Assembly: GCA_002697705.1 (NCBI GenBank)
Contig: NZXL01000015.1
Coordinates: 1 to 5,416, forward strand
DNA from: Methanobacteriota archaeon
Lineage (GTDB): Archaea > Thermoplasmatota > Poseidoniia > Poseidoniales > Poseidoniaceae
DNA: 5,416 nucleotides
Reading direction: 5' to 3'
The notes under the pieces are model-generated. The model saw only the letters and a list, made by a program, of their open reading frames with translations. It did not search any database and was not told where the DNA came from. The translations under genes and the position numbers were made by a program. Shown here one piece after another: positions 1 to 5,416 of the stretch (its first letter is position 1; the number at the start of each line of letters is the position of its first letter).

Positions 1-1977
1 GCCCTTCTTTGCACCATCGATGTGACCTTGTTCAATCGCTTTCTTTGCGTTGTCCCAAGCACCACCAGCATTAGCCATGAATAGTGCCATTAGAACACCT
101 GTGACAAGAGAACCTGCAAGCATTCCACCAAGGGCTTGTGTTCCAAGAACAAAACCAATAATCACTGGTGCTGAAATTGCTACAACACCTGGACCAATCA
201 TTTCTCTTAGAGCAGCCTGTGTAGAGATATCGACACACTTCTTAGAGTCTGGTTTGACTCCTTCCTTACCTTCTAGAAGACCGTCAATTTCTTTGAATTG
301 TCTGCGGATTTCTACAACCATGTCGCCTGCAGCCTTACCAACTGAGGTCATTGTCATAGCAGCGACTACGAATGGAAGTCCACCACCAATAAGAAGTCCG
401 ATAACGACCATTGGTGCTGTCAAATCAAGAGATGTCAAATCATCGCCAACTGCTGTAGTATATGCTGCAAATAGAGCAAGAGAAGTAAGAGCTGCTGAAC
501 CTATTGCGAATCCTTTACCGACCGCTGCTGTTGTGTTTCCGATTGAATCTAGTTCATCGGTAATTGCACGGACATCGTCTCCTAGTCCGCTCATCTCAGC
601 AATTCCACCAGCGTTATCTGCAACTGGACCGTAAGCATCGACTGTCATTGTAACACCAACAGTTGCTAGCATACCCATAGCAGCCATAGCAATACAGTAT
701 AGTCCAAGACCCTCGATATCTTTGCCACCGCCAAGTTCTCCAAATTCATTAGCACCAAGAATACCAACAGCGATTAAGACAACTGGGATGAATGTAGACA
801 TCATACCAACAGATAATCCAGCGATTGCATTTGTTGCTGGTCCTGTCTTTGACATCTCTCCAATGTGAGGAATTGCCTTTGTCTTGATTCCAAATACTGG
901 TTCGATACCAGTATAGTATTCAGTTACAAGGCCGATTAGAATTCCAACAACGCTTCCTAGAACAACCGAGTGCATTACACCGTATTCTACATCGATGTAT
1001 CCCTGTTGAATAGCAGCATAACCGCCGATTGCGAAAAGACCTGCACCAATGAAAGTTGTATTTCTTAAAGCAGCCGCAGGGTCTTTGCCATTCTTTAGGA
1101 AAGTCATTGAGAAGACACCGATAATGGAAGCGGTGTATCCAATGAATCCAAGAAGTATTGGTAGAAGAACATAATCTGAAGCATTAGCGAGTGAGGCTCC
1201 TGTTTTATCGGTGAATTCGTTAGCAATAATCATTGCAGCAATGATTGAACCAACAAAAGATTCGAAGATATCTGCGCCCATTCCAGCAACGTCGCCGACG
1301 TTGTCACCGACGTTGTCAGCAATAACACCAGGGTTTCTTGGGTCGTCTTCAGGAATACCTGCTTCGACCTTACCGACTAGATCAGCACCTACATCAGCAG
1401 CCTTGGTGTAAATACCGCCACCGACACGAGCGAAAAGAGCGATTGAAGAAGCACCCATTCCAAATCCTGCAGCAGCCTGAATATCAACAAGTCCAGTTCC
1501 TGAGGATGCTGCATCACCTGCACCAAGCCACCAAGCAATCAGTGAGATACCAAGAAGACCAAGTCCTCCTACTGAAAGCCCCATAACAGCTCCACCATTG
1601 TAAGACACTGCTAGAGCAGCGGGTTGGCCACCTTGCTTAGCAGCCATTGCGGTTCTACCGTTAGCCGAAGTTGCAGCACGCATACCGGAGAATCCAGCAC
1701 AAACCGATGCAAGAGCACCAGCAAAGAATGCGATTGTGGTATCTGCCTCTCCACCGTTGAGGAACCACAAAAGAAGTCCGACGACTACAACGAAGATACC
1801 AAGAACACGGTACTCAGCCTTAAGGAAGGCCATTGCACCATCTTGTATTTCGTTTGTAATATCGGCAACTGTTTCATTGTCAATTTCTACTTTATTCACA
1901 CGCATGTACAGCATAAAAGCGATTAAAAGTCCAACAAGACCTGCTCCGGCTGCGATTAAGGGTATATTTTCCATCAT
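1..1977 (-). CDS. hppA: Membrane-bound pyrophosphatase, K+-dependent, probably Na+-pumping (C-terminus cut by window edge)
   Basis: Integral membrane enzyme that hydrolyses cytosolic pyrophosphate and uses the energy to pump Na+ and/or H+ out. The minus strand is open without a stop for 659 codons from the ATG at 1977; the family usually has about 650-800 residues, so roughly 60-70 C-terminal residues, including the second conserved GD-x-x-GD region, lie outside. Visible motifs: the PPi/Mg2+ site (K192, D195, D199, EDDPRNP at 210-216, D221, D225, D229, D236), VDAYGP-x-ADNAGG at 446-458, and [11 protein letters not shown] at 636-646. Many hydrophobic helices are present. [10 protein letters not shown] at 480-489 has Ala484 and Gly487, the K+-dependent signature; K+-independent enzymes have Lys and Thr there. 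Glu239 in DIFES sits where Na+-transporting members carry their gating Glu. An AGGTG Shine-Dalgarno match lies 6 bases before the first of two adjacent ATGs (1977 and 1974). Family assignment is very secure; ion specificity is inferred. Confidence 0.97.
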   Translation of the reverse strand, partial: MMENIPLIAAGAGLVGLLIAFMLYMRVNKVEIDNETVADITNEIQDGAMAFLKAEYRVLGIFVVVVGLLLWFLNGGEADTTIAFFAGALASVCAGFSGMRAATSANGRTAMAAKQGGQPAALAVSYNGGAVMGLSVGGLGLLGISLIAWWLGAGDAASSGTGLVDIQAAAGFGMGASSIALFARVGGGIYTKAADVGADLVGKVEAGIPEDDPRNPGVIADNVGDNVGDVAGMGADIFESFVGSIIAAMIIANEFTDKTGASLANASDYVLLPILLGFIGYTASIIGVFSMTFLKNGKDPAAALRNTTFIGAGLFAIGGYAAIQQGYIDVEYGVMHSVVLGSVVGILIGLVTEYYTGIEPVFGIKTKAIPHIGEMSKTGPATNAIAGLSVGMMSTFIPVVLIAVGILGANEFGELGGGKDIEGLGLYCIAMAAMGMLATVGVTMTVDAYGPVADNAGGIAEMSGLGDDVRAITDELDSIGNTTAAVGKGFAIGSAALTSLALFAAYTTAVGDDLTSLDLTAPMVVIGLLIGGGLPFVVAAMTMTSVGKAAGDMVVEIRRQFKEIDGLLEGKEGVKPDSKKCVDISTQAALREMIGPGVVAISAPVIIGFVLGTQALGGMLAGSLVTGVLMALFMANAGGAWDNAKKAIEQGHIDGAKKG

Positions 1978-1983
1978 AAAGAA

Positions 1984-1989
1984 CACCTA
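1984..1989 (-). promoter_or_regulatory. Shine-Dalgarno site of hppA
   Basis: On the minus strand this reads TAGGTG, matching the AGGTG part of the anti-SD complement. It lies 6 bases upstream of the ATG at 1977 and 9 bases upstream of the second ATG at 1974. Both are acceptable spacings, so it fixes the start to this pair but does not choose between them. Confidence 0.6.
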
Positions 1990-2006
1990 TTGAGCCGGCG
2001 ACCAAA

Positions 2007-2026
2007 GAACCCCTCATAAGTGGTTC
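2007..2026. repeat. Imperfect inverted repeat upstream of hppA
   Basis: GAACCCCT (2007-2014) and AGTGGTTC (2019-2026) pair at 7 of 8 positions around a four-base CATA loop; the single mismatch is C2012 against T2021. It lies 30-49 bases upstream of the hppA ATG. It could be an operator near the transcription start or a hairpin in the hppA leader, or it could be chance. Confidence 0.35.
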
Positions 2027-2122
2027 GCAGGTTTTTATGACAAAACTGTTCATTGATATACTAACGATTGAAAGCCGAAAGATATTATCGATTTAATGAC
2101 ATTATTCAAGAATGATGGCTTC

Positions 2123-2127
2123 GAGGG
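2123..2127 (+). promoter_or_regulatory. Shine-Dalgarno site of the NifU-like gene
   Basis: GAGGG lies 6 bases upstream of the ATG at 2134 and supports that start. It falls inside a six-codon upstream ORF (2112-2132) that ends one base before the gene; that mini-ORF is probably coincidental. Confidence 0.45.
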
Positions 2128-2133
2128 CCTAAC

Positions 2134-2469
2134 ATGGCGATTAGTGCTGAACAGGTCTTGGCTGAGATCGGACCGGTTCAAGAAGTCCTTGATGCGCACG
2201 ACGGAGTTGTGACTGTTCTAGACACTTCAGATGGCAACATTATGCTCTCTTTGGACGGTGGATGTACAGGTTGTTCATCCACTCCAATGACTGCAATGCA
2301 GATATTTTATGCATTGATGAAACTAGATACTGTTAATGATGTTATTTTTGTAAACGGCGAACTACCAGAGTACATGAGGGATTTCATCAATCAAAAAATG
2401 GCTAAGGAAGCGGCTTCAAACGAAAATTCATCATCTGATGAAAACCAACCTCGTGGAGAAATAATCTGA
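2134..2469 (+). CDS. NifU C-terminal-domain-like (Nfu-type) Fe-S cluster protein
   Basis: A 111-residue soluble protein whose first ~85 residues resemble the NifU C-terminal (Nfu) domain, which holds or delivers a [4Fe-4S] cluster in iron-sulfur assembly. Seen directly: an opening helix (EIGPVQEVLDAHDG), a strand pair (VTVLDTSDGNIMLSL), then GGCTGCSSTPMT with C44 and C47 forming the C-x2-C pair, followed by a helix and VNDVIFVNG. This is the order of the Nfu fold, in which two monomers usually share a cluster through their CxxC cysteines. Residues ~88-111 form a polar Ser/Glu/Asn tail that looks disordered. No N-terminal IscU-like or ferredoxin domain is present, so it is a stand-alone version. 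GAGGG at 2123-2127 lies 6 bases before the ATG and supports this start. It diverges from hppA and ends immediately beside the convergent gene. The HDG before the strand replaces the more usual DGG, so it is a somewhat divergent member. Confidence 0.82.
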   Translation: MAISAEQVLAEIGPVQEVLDAHDGVVTVLDTSDGNIMLSLDGGCTGCSSTPMTAMQIFYALMKLDTVNDVIFVNGELPEYMRDFINQKMAKEAASNENSSSDENQPRGEII

Positions 2470-2805
2470 TTACTCTTCTTCGGATTTTTTCTCAATGCTG
2501 TGAGGATTTGCTCCAAATGAAACATTTGTTCCTCTAATGTTTAATCTAGCAGATATTGCTAAGATGATACAAACTAATGAAAGTGGTTTAGGAAGATAGT
2601 TTGACCCCCAAAGAGAACCACCTGAAAGCGATAACCACCAAAGTACACCTGCAGCAAGTATCAATGTCAAAGCGATGGTGTTTTGTGCCATTAGTTCGGC
2701 TTTTTCAGAACGAGAAAAGGTGGCGATGAAAGTAAAAAGAATAGCAGATATACCACATAATGCCTCTGCAAGGTGTTCTATCAAAACTGGGTCAACACCT
2801 GCCAT
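2470..2805 (-). CDS. Small predicted membrane protein, function unknown
   Basis: A 111-residue protein I do not recognise. It has about three hydrophobic segments: residues ~12-30, ~43-60 (containing LWWLSLSGG) and ~72-88. Between the first two is a short charged loop (SRSEKAE), and the C-terminal tail is polar and ends in acidic residues (EKKSEEE). This suggests a small inner-membrane protein. The ATG at 2805 is the first possible start after an in-frame stop about 24 bases upstream. I see no strong Shine-Dalgarno match before it. The TAA stop on the minus strand directly abuts the TGA stop of the convergent NifU-like gene with no base between them, and the start faces polX across a 74-bp gap. 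The filled gap, hydrophobic pattern and uninterrupted frame favour a real gene over a shadow. No function should be assumed. Confidence 0.65.
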   Translation of the reverse strand: MAGVDPVLIEHLAEALCGISAILFTFIATFSRSEKAELMAQNTIALTLILAAGVLWWLSLSGGSLWGSNYLPKPLSLVCIILAISARLNIRGTNVSFGANPHSIEKKSEEE

Positions 2806-2879
2806 AGTATTGCCAGCAGGTCGTGGTTCTTAAGCAATCGAGGGGCAAGGTTTGAGAAGTACCAGTTCTCGTTTAGTTC
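2806..2879. promoter_or_regulatory. Divergent intergenic region between the small membrane protein and polX
   Basis: A 74-bp gap between two divergent starts that must hold both promoters. I see no convincing TATA box or Shine-Dalgarno site on either strand. The purine-rich AGGGGCAAGG at 2841-2850 is about 30 bases from the polX ATG, too far for a ribosome site. Leaderless or near-leaderless transcripts would fit. A short GAGAA/TTCTC inverted repeat with a 7-base loop is present at 2854-2870 but is too small to interpret. Confidence 0.4.
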
Positions 2880-4817
2880 ATGGCTGGTGGCGCATTTGTA
2901 CTCCCTAAGCCGCGCCCAAAGGGCCCACCATATTTTTCTAGAAACCAAGTTGCCCAAGCACTACATCAAGTAGCAGTGCTTTTGGAGTTAAATGGCGCTA
3001 ATGTTTTCCGTGTCCGTTCATATCAAAATGCAAGTAGAATGCTTGGTGGACTAACCCAAGACCTCGGAGAATTAGTTGCCAGTGGTGAATTATTTGAACT
3101 CAAAGGAATCGGTAAAGGACTCGGTTCTGCACTTTCCCAAGCAATTGGAGAAGGTCGATGGCCCGATGACTGGATAGCATTACACAAAGATACACCTGAA
3201 GGGATGATCGAAATGTTAGGCATCCCAGGCCTTGGTCCTAAAAGAATCAAAATTATGAATCAAGAACTTGGTGTTGATTCTATTGCAACACTAAGAGAAG
3301 CAGCAGAAGATGATTCGATTGCTGGACTGAAAGGTTTTGGGGCCAAGTCACAACAAAGAATGTTGGACGGAATTGAACTATTAGCAAGGTTTAGGTCAAG
3401 AAGAAGACTAGACATTGGGCTAAAATATGGGGAGGCTTTTGAACAAAGAATTGCAAAAATACCTGGTGTGCAAAAGGCCCAACTTGCAGGTAGTGCAAGA
3501 AGAAGAAAGGATACGATTGGAGACTTGGACCTTGTTGTTGCCGTCCACGATAAAGACAAGGAAAGTGTATCCAATGCAATTTTACAGTTACCCGGAATTG
3601 CCGACATCAAAGGTGCTGGCGATTCAAAAATTAGTCTAATCTTAGATACGAGTATCTTTGACGAAAACTTCTCAATCGGTCACATCGATACAAATGTTTT
3701 GGACGCAATCGGTGGTGATGATTACGAGCAACTTGAGGCTGGCGGAACAATTGATGCTCAAGTTCGTTTGGTTAGCCTCGAAGTTTTCCCATTCACCTTA
3801 GCATACTTCACCGGAAGTAAAGAGCATAATATAGCAATGCGACAAAGAGCAATCGATAGAGGACTAAGGCTCAGTGAATTTGGATTGATTCCTGAAAAGG
3901 ATGCTGGCGAGTTGAAAGGTATGGCAGCAGCCGAATTTTCTCTTTCTGCAGTTGACGAGAATGAAATTTATCAACATCTCGAACTTGACTGGGTAACACC
4001 AGAACTTCGTGAAGATACAGGAGAAATTCTTGCTGCTGAAAGTGCAAACCTACCACAACTAATCGTTCAGAGTGACATCAAAGGTTCCCTTCACAATCAC
4101 ACGACACTGTCTGATGGCGAGGCAAGTTTGGAACAAATGGCTGATGCAGCGAGAAAGATTGGATGGAATTGGCTTGGCCTTGCTGACCACTCCCCCACAT
4201 TGAAAGTAGCTAATGGAGCAAGTGCTGAAGACCTATTGGCACAAGGAGAACTAATCAAGAGATATAATTCTGAGTGGGCTGAACAAGGAGTAGATTTCAG
4301 ACTATTTCATGGAGTTGAGTCCGACATACTTGAAGGTGGAAAACTAGACCATCCAGATGATGTCTTGGCTGAGTTAGACTATACTGTAGCCTCTGTTCAT
4401 GCAATGAATAAGTGGAAAGGTCGTGACGAGCAAACCAATACAGAAGAATTGATGAAATGTATCGACCATCCTTCGACCACAATTCTTGGACATCCAACTG
4501 GACGTATCTTACAAGGTCGGGACGGGTATGAAGTAGATATGTTCGCCATCATTGAATATATGGCAGAGTACAATAAAAATGGAGAAATGAAGGCCGTTGA
4601 ACTCAATGCAAGTCCTTACCGTCTTGACCTTGATTGGCGATTATGTAAATTTGCTAAAACAAATGATGTCCCAGTGATTATCAATCCTGATGCTCACTCA
4701 ATACGTGGTCTAGGCGATATTGCTTATGGAGTGATGGCTGCAAGAAAGGGTTGGTTAGAATCTGGAGATGTATTGAACTCACTTAGCGGGGAAGAATTAG
4801 CAAACCGCCTCAAATAG
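2880..4817 (+). CDS. polX: DNA polymerase X family protein with C-terminal PHP nuclease domain; third polymerase Asp replaced
   Basis: DNA-repair protein of the bacterial/archaeal PolX family, which fills short gaps and, through its PHP domain, trims 3' ends and can cut abasic sites. Domains of the 645-residue product: a beta-like 8-kDa region (~20-90); helix-hairpin-helix motifs at ~72-90 (KGIGKG), ~112-127 (IPGLGP) and ~148-163 (KGFGAK); a palm with GSARRRKDTIGDLDLVV-type motif (D215, D217) and YFTGSKEHN at 309-317; the typical linker TPELREDTGE at 373-382; and PHP from ~400. PHP metal ligands are all present: H405, H407, D412, H437, E480, H507, H538, D604, H606. The third polymerase Asp, normally in VDLR, aligns with Q294 in AQVR, after an acidic insertion at ~257-290 that helps make the protein longer than the usual ~570-580 residues. 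The ATG at 2880 is two codons after an in-frame stop, so no longer N-terminus is possible; no Shine-Dalgarno site is visible. Confidence 0.95.
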   Translation: MAGGAFVLPKPRPKGPPYFSRNQVAQALHQVAVLLELNGANVFRVRSYQNASRMLGGLTQDLGELVASGELFELKGIGKGLGSALSQAIGEGRWPDDWIALHKDTPEGMIEMLGIPGLGPKRIKIMNQELGVDSIATLREAAEDDSIAGLKGFGAKSQQRMLDGIELLARFRSRRRLDIGLKYGEAFEQRIAKIPGVQKAQLAGSARRRKDTIGDLDLVVAVHDKDKESVSNAILQLPGIADIKGAGDSKISLILDTSIFDENFSIGHIDTNVLDAIGGDDYEQLEAGGTIDAQVRLVSLEVFPFTLAYFTGSKEHNIAMRQRAIDRGLRLSEFGLIPEKDAGELKGMAAAEFSLSAVDENEIYQHLELDWVTPELREDTGEILAAESANLPQLIVQSDIKGSLHNHTTLSDGEASLEQMADAARKIGWNWLGLADHSPTLKVANGASAEDLLAQGELIKRYNSEWAEQGVDFRLFHGVESDILEGGKLDHPDDVLAELDYTVASVHAMNKWKGRDEQTNTEELMKCIDHPSTTILGHPTGRILQGRDGYEVDMFAIIEYMAEYNKNGEMKAVELNASPYRLDLDWRLCKFAKTNDVPVIINPDAHSIRGLGDIAYGVMAARKGWLESGDVLNSLSGEELANRLK

Positions 4818-4852
4818 AATACATTCATCATGGTCGGCGATTTGCGTACATC

Positions 4853-5050
4853 ATGCGCCTTCTTAGGACTCTGATTATGGGGAGTATGATGGTATTGCCG
4901 GGTTTGTTCTTGGCACTACTTATCTGGTACATTGCAGGGAAACCTGAAACTGAACCACTCGAATCTCTAATCTGCAATGTAATACCTCTAACATCAATCG
5001 GTCTTGGCCTGTTTTTCGGTTGGAAAACCGGCGGGGAATATGCCAATTAG
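4853..5050 (+). CDS. Small two-helix membrane protein, function unknown
   Basis: A 65-residue protein I do not recognise. It begins with a basic end (MRLLR) followed by a hydrophobic helix at ~6-28 (through LLIWYIAG), a short polar acidic loop (KPETEPLES), then a second helix at ~40-56 (NVIPLTSIGLGLFFGW) and a short tail ending GGEYAN. The positive N-terminus suggests that both ends face the cytoplasm. It starts 35 bases after the polX stop and ends 11 bases before the next gene, in the same direction, so cotranscription with polX is plausible. No strong Shine-Dalgarno match precedes the ATG. A 14-codon ORF starting at 4830 in another frame is not credible. Confidence that it is translated is moderate. 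Confidence 0.6.
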   Translation: MRLLRTLIMGSMMVLPGLFLALLIWYIAGKPETEPLESLICNVIPLTSIGLGLFFGWKTGGEYAN

Positions 5051-5058
5051 GTCTGATC
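5049..5058 (+). promoter_or_regulatory. Probable Shine-Dalgarno site that decides the 5062 start
   Basis: AGGTCTGATC resembles the AGGTGATC part of the anti-SD complement with a short insertion. Its AGGT lies 9 bases before the ATG at 5062. It favours the 100-residue product over the 114-residue one. Confidence 0.4.
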
Positions 5059-5061
5059 ATT

Positions 5062-5364
5062 ATGTCAACCCAATACTCTATCGAAGATTGGGAATCAATC
5101 GTCAAACATTTCAAAACCTTATTCAACGGAATGGGTGAAATCAATCACACAGATAAATCGATTAGATTTTCATCTGTTAAACCAAACGTGACGACAAGTA
5201 TTTCTATCAACAAAGATGGAAGTTTTGATGCATCGATGCCCTTACATGGCATAGGAGGAATTATTGAGAATGTTATTTTCACGGAAAATAGCGTCCAATT
5301 AACTGGTGAATCTTTGAATTACACTTATAGAATTCCTCCTGAAATTCTCAACAAACGGAAGTAG
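5062..5364 (+). CDS. Conserved-looking 100-residue hypothetical protein
   Basis: A 100-residue soluble protein that I cannot assign. An N-terminal amphipathic helix (SIEDWESIVKHFKTLFNGMG) is followed by alternating short strands (SIRFSSV, TTSISIN, GSFDASMPL, NVIFTENSVQLTG, NYTYRIP), suggesting a small alpha/beta or beta-sheet fold. There are no cysteines, no signal peptide, no membrane segment and no catalytic motif I recognise. I chose the ATG at 5062 over the in-frame ATG at 5020 because the longer form would overlap the upstream gene by 31 bases and because AGGTCTGATC at 5049-5058, a near match to the anti-SD complement, precedes 5062 at a workable distance. Its stop codon shares its last base with the GTG of the next gene, which suggests translational coupling. 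Confidence 0.7.
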   Translation: MSTQYSIEDWESIVKHFKTLFNGMGEINHTDKSIRFSSVKPNVTTSISINKDGSFDASMPLHGIGGIIENVIFTENSVQLTGESLNYTYRIPPEILNKRK

Positions 5365-5416
5365 TGATTGATTTGAAGCGTTCACAAAAGGCTGAAAAAA
5401 TCGTTGAGATGCTGGA
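5364..5416 (+). CDS. Start of an unidentified gene, cut by the right window edge
   Basis: The frame is open from 5343 to the window end. GTG at 5364-5366 overlaps the TAG stop of the preceding gene by one base, and TTG at 5373 is an alternative start; the first ATG is at 5409. The visible product reads VIDLKRSQKAEKIVEML with Met in place of Val at the start: a basic then amphipathic helix. This kind of N-terminal helix (KAEKIVEML) is reminiscent of endonuclease III-type HhH glycosylases, which would suit a position downstream of polX, but 17 residues are far too few to identify it. The overlap implies it is translated together with the upstream gene. Confidence 0.5.
   Translation, partial: MIDLKRSQKAEKIVEML

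Larger units (their letters stand above)
1978..2133. promoter_or_regulatory. Divergent intergenic control region between hppA and the NifU-like gene
   Basis: This 156-bp gap lies between the two divergent starts and must contain both promoters. The best AT-rich, TATA-like element is TTGATATACTAA at 2053-2064, which read on the minus strand gives TTAGTATATCAA. It sits about 80 bases from the hppA start and about 75 from the NifU-like start. Other candidates are TCATAAAAA read on the minus strand near 2031-2039 (for hppA) and the AT-rich stretch 2081-2098 (for the plus gene). The hppA-proximal side also holds an imperfect inverted repeat. The region's role is secure from gene layout; the individual boxes are guesses. 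Confidence 0.5.

Noticed and set aside
50..634. A 194-codon plus-strand ORF
   Set aside because: It lies antisense to hppA, whose protein matches the family motif by motif. Its Pro/Ser/Thr/Ile-rich composition is typical of a reading opposite an Ala/Gly-rich membrane protein.
1261..1320. Near-repeated short units (GACAACGTCGG on the minus strand)
   Set aside because: This is coding sequence for the conserved DNVGDNVGD motif of the pyrophosphatase, not a DNA repeat element.
1211..1993. Several plus-strand ORFs of 66-100 codons
   Set aside because: All lie opposite the conserved N-terminal half of hppA and show no recognisable domain; they are shadows.
2112..2132. Six-codon ORF just before the NifU-like gene, a possible leader peptide
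   Set aside because: It is too short and has no attenuator-like structure or codon bias. It overlaps the likely ribosome-binding site, and nothing beyond position supports it.
2854..2870. GAGAA/TTCTC inverted repeat before polX
   Set aside because: Five-base arms with a 7-base loop are expected by chance in a region this size.
3023..4606. Minus-strand and alternative-frame ORFs within polX
   Set aside because: All overlap the well-supported polX frame and show no domain features.
4828..5144. Minus-strand ORFs of 72-74 codons downstream of polX
   Set aside because: They overlap the plus-strand small genes, which fit the gene spacing and have a coherent two-helix membrane pattern or strand pattern; the minus readings do not.
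1..5416. A new defence system, mobile element, CRISPR array or structured RNA
   Set aside because: I looked for transposase or integrase motifs, terminal repeats, direct-repeat arrays, toxin-antitoxin-like pairs, tRNA-like cloverleafs and long non-coding stretches. None is present; the longest gap is 156 bp.

Overview
This 5.4 kb window carries seven protein-coding genes, two of them cut by the window edges. I see no rRNA, tRNA, mobile element, CRISPR array or phage signal. Base composition looks even and moderately AT-rich, genes are tightly packed, and gaps are short. An archaeon, possibly a marine Thermoplasmatota-type euryarchaeon, is my best guess. The reasons are a PolX with a PHP nuclease domain, a K+-dependent membrane pyrophosphatase, a stand-alone NifU-C-like protein, and a mixture of starts with a Shine-Dalgarno (SD) match and starts with none, as in leaderless transcription. 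A bacterium cannot be excluded from this sequence alone.

Layout. Bases 1-1977 (minus strand) hold most of a membrane pyrophosphatase (HppA); its last ~60-70 residues lie beyond the left edge. A 156-bp divergent control region follows, then a small NifU C-terminal-domain-like Fe-S protein (plus strand, 2134-2469). Directly abutting it tail to tail is a 111-residue predicted membrane protein (minus strand, 2470-2805). A 74-bp divergent gap separates that from a plus-strand run: polX (2880-4817), a 65-residue two-helix membrane protein (4853-5050), an unrecognised 100-residue protein (5062-5364), and the first 17 codons of another gene that starts on the last base of the preceding stop codon.

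How the parts relate. HppA couples PPi hydrolysis to ion pumping; its motifs predict a K+-dependent, probably Na+-transporting enzyme. PolX belongs to DNA repair, with an N-terminal polymerase-beta-like part and a C-terminal PHP phosphoesterase. The small plus-strand genes after it are closely spaced and may be cotranscribed. I see no evidence that HppA and PolX work together; the window looks like ordinary chromosomal core.

The observation most worth following is in PolX. All nine PHP metal ligands are present and the first two polymerase aspartates are intact, but the position of the third catalytic aspartate reads Gln, just after an unusual acidic insertion. The nuclease may therefore be active while the polymerase is impaired or rearranged.
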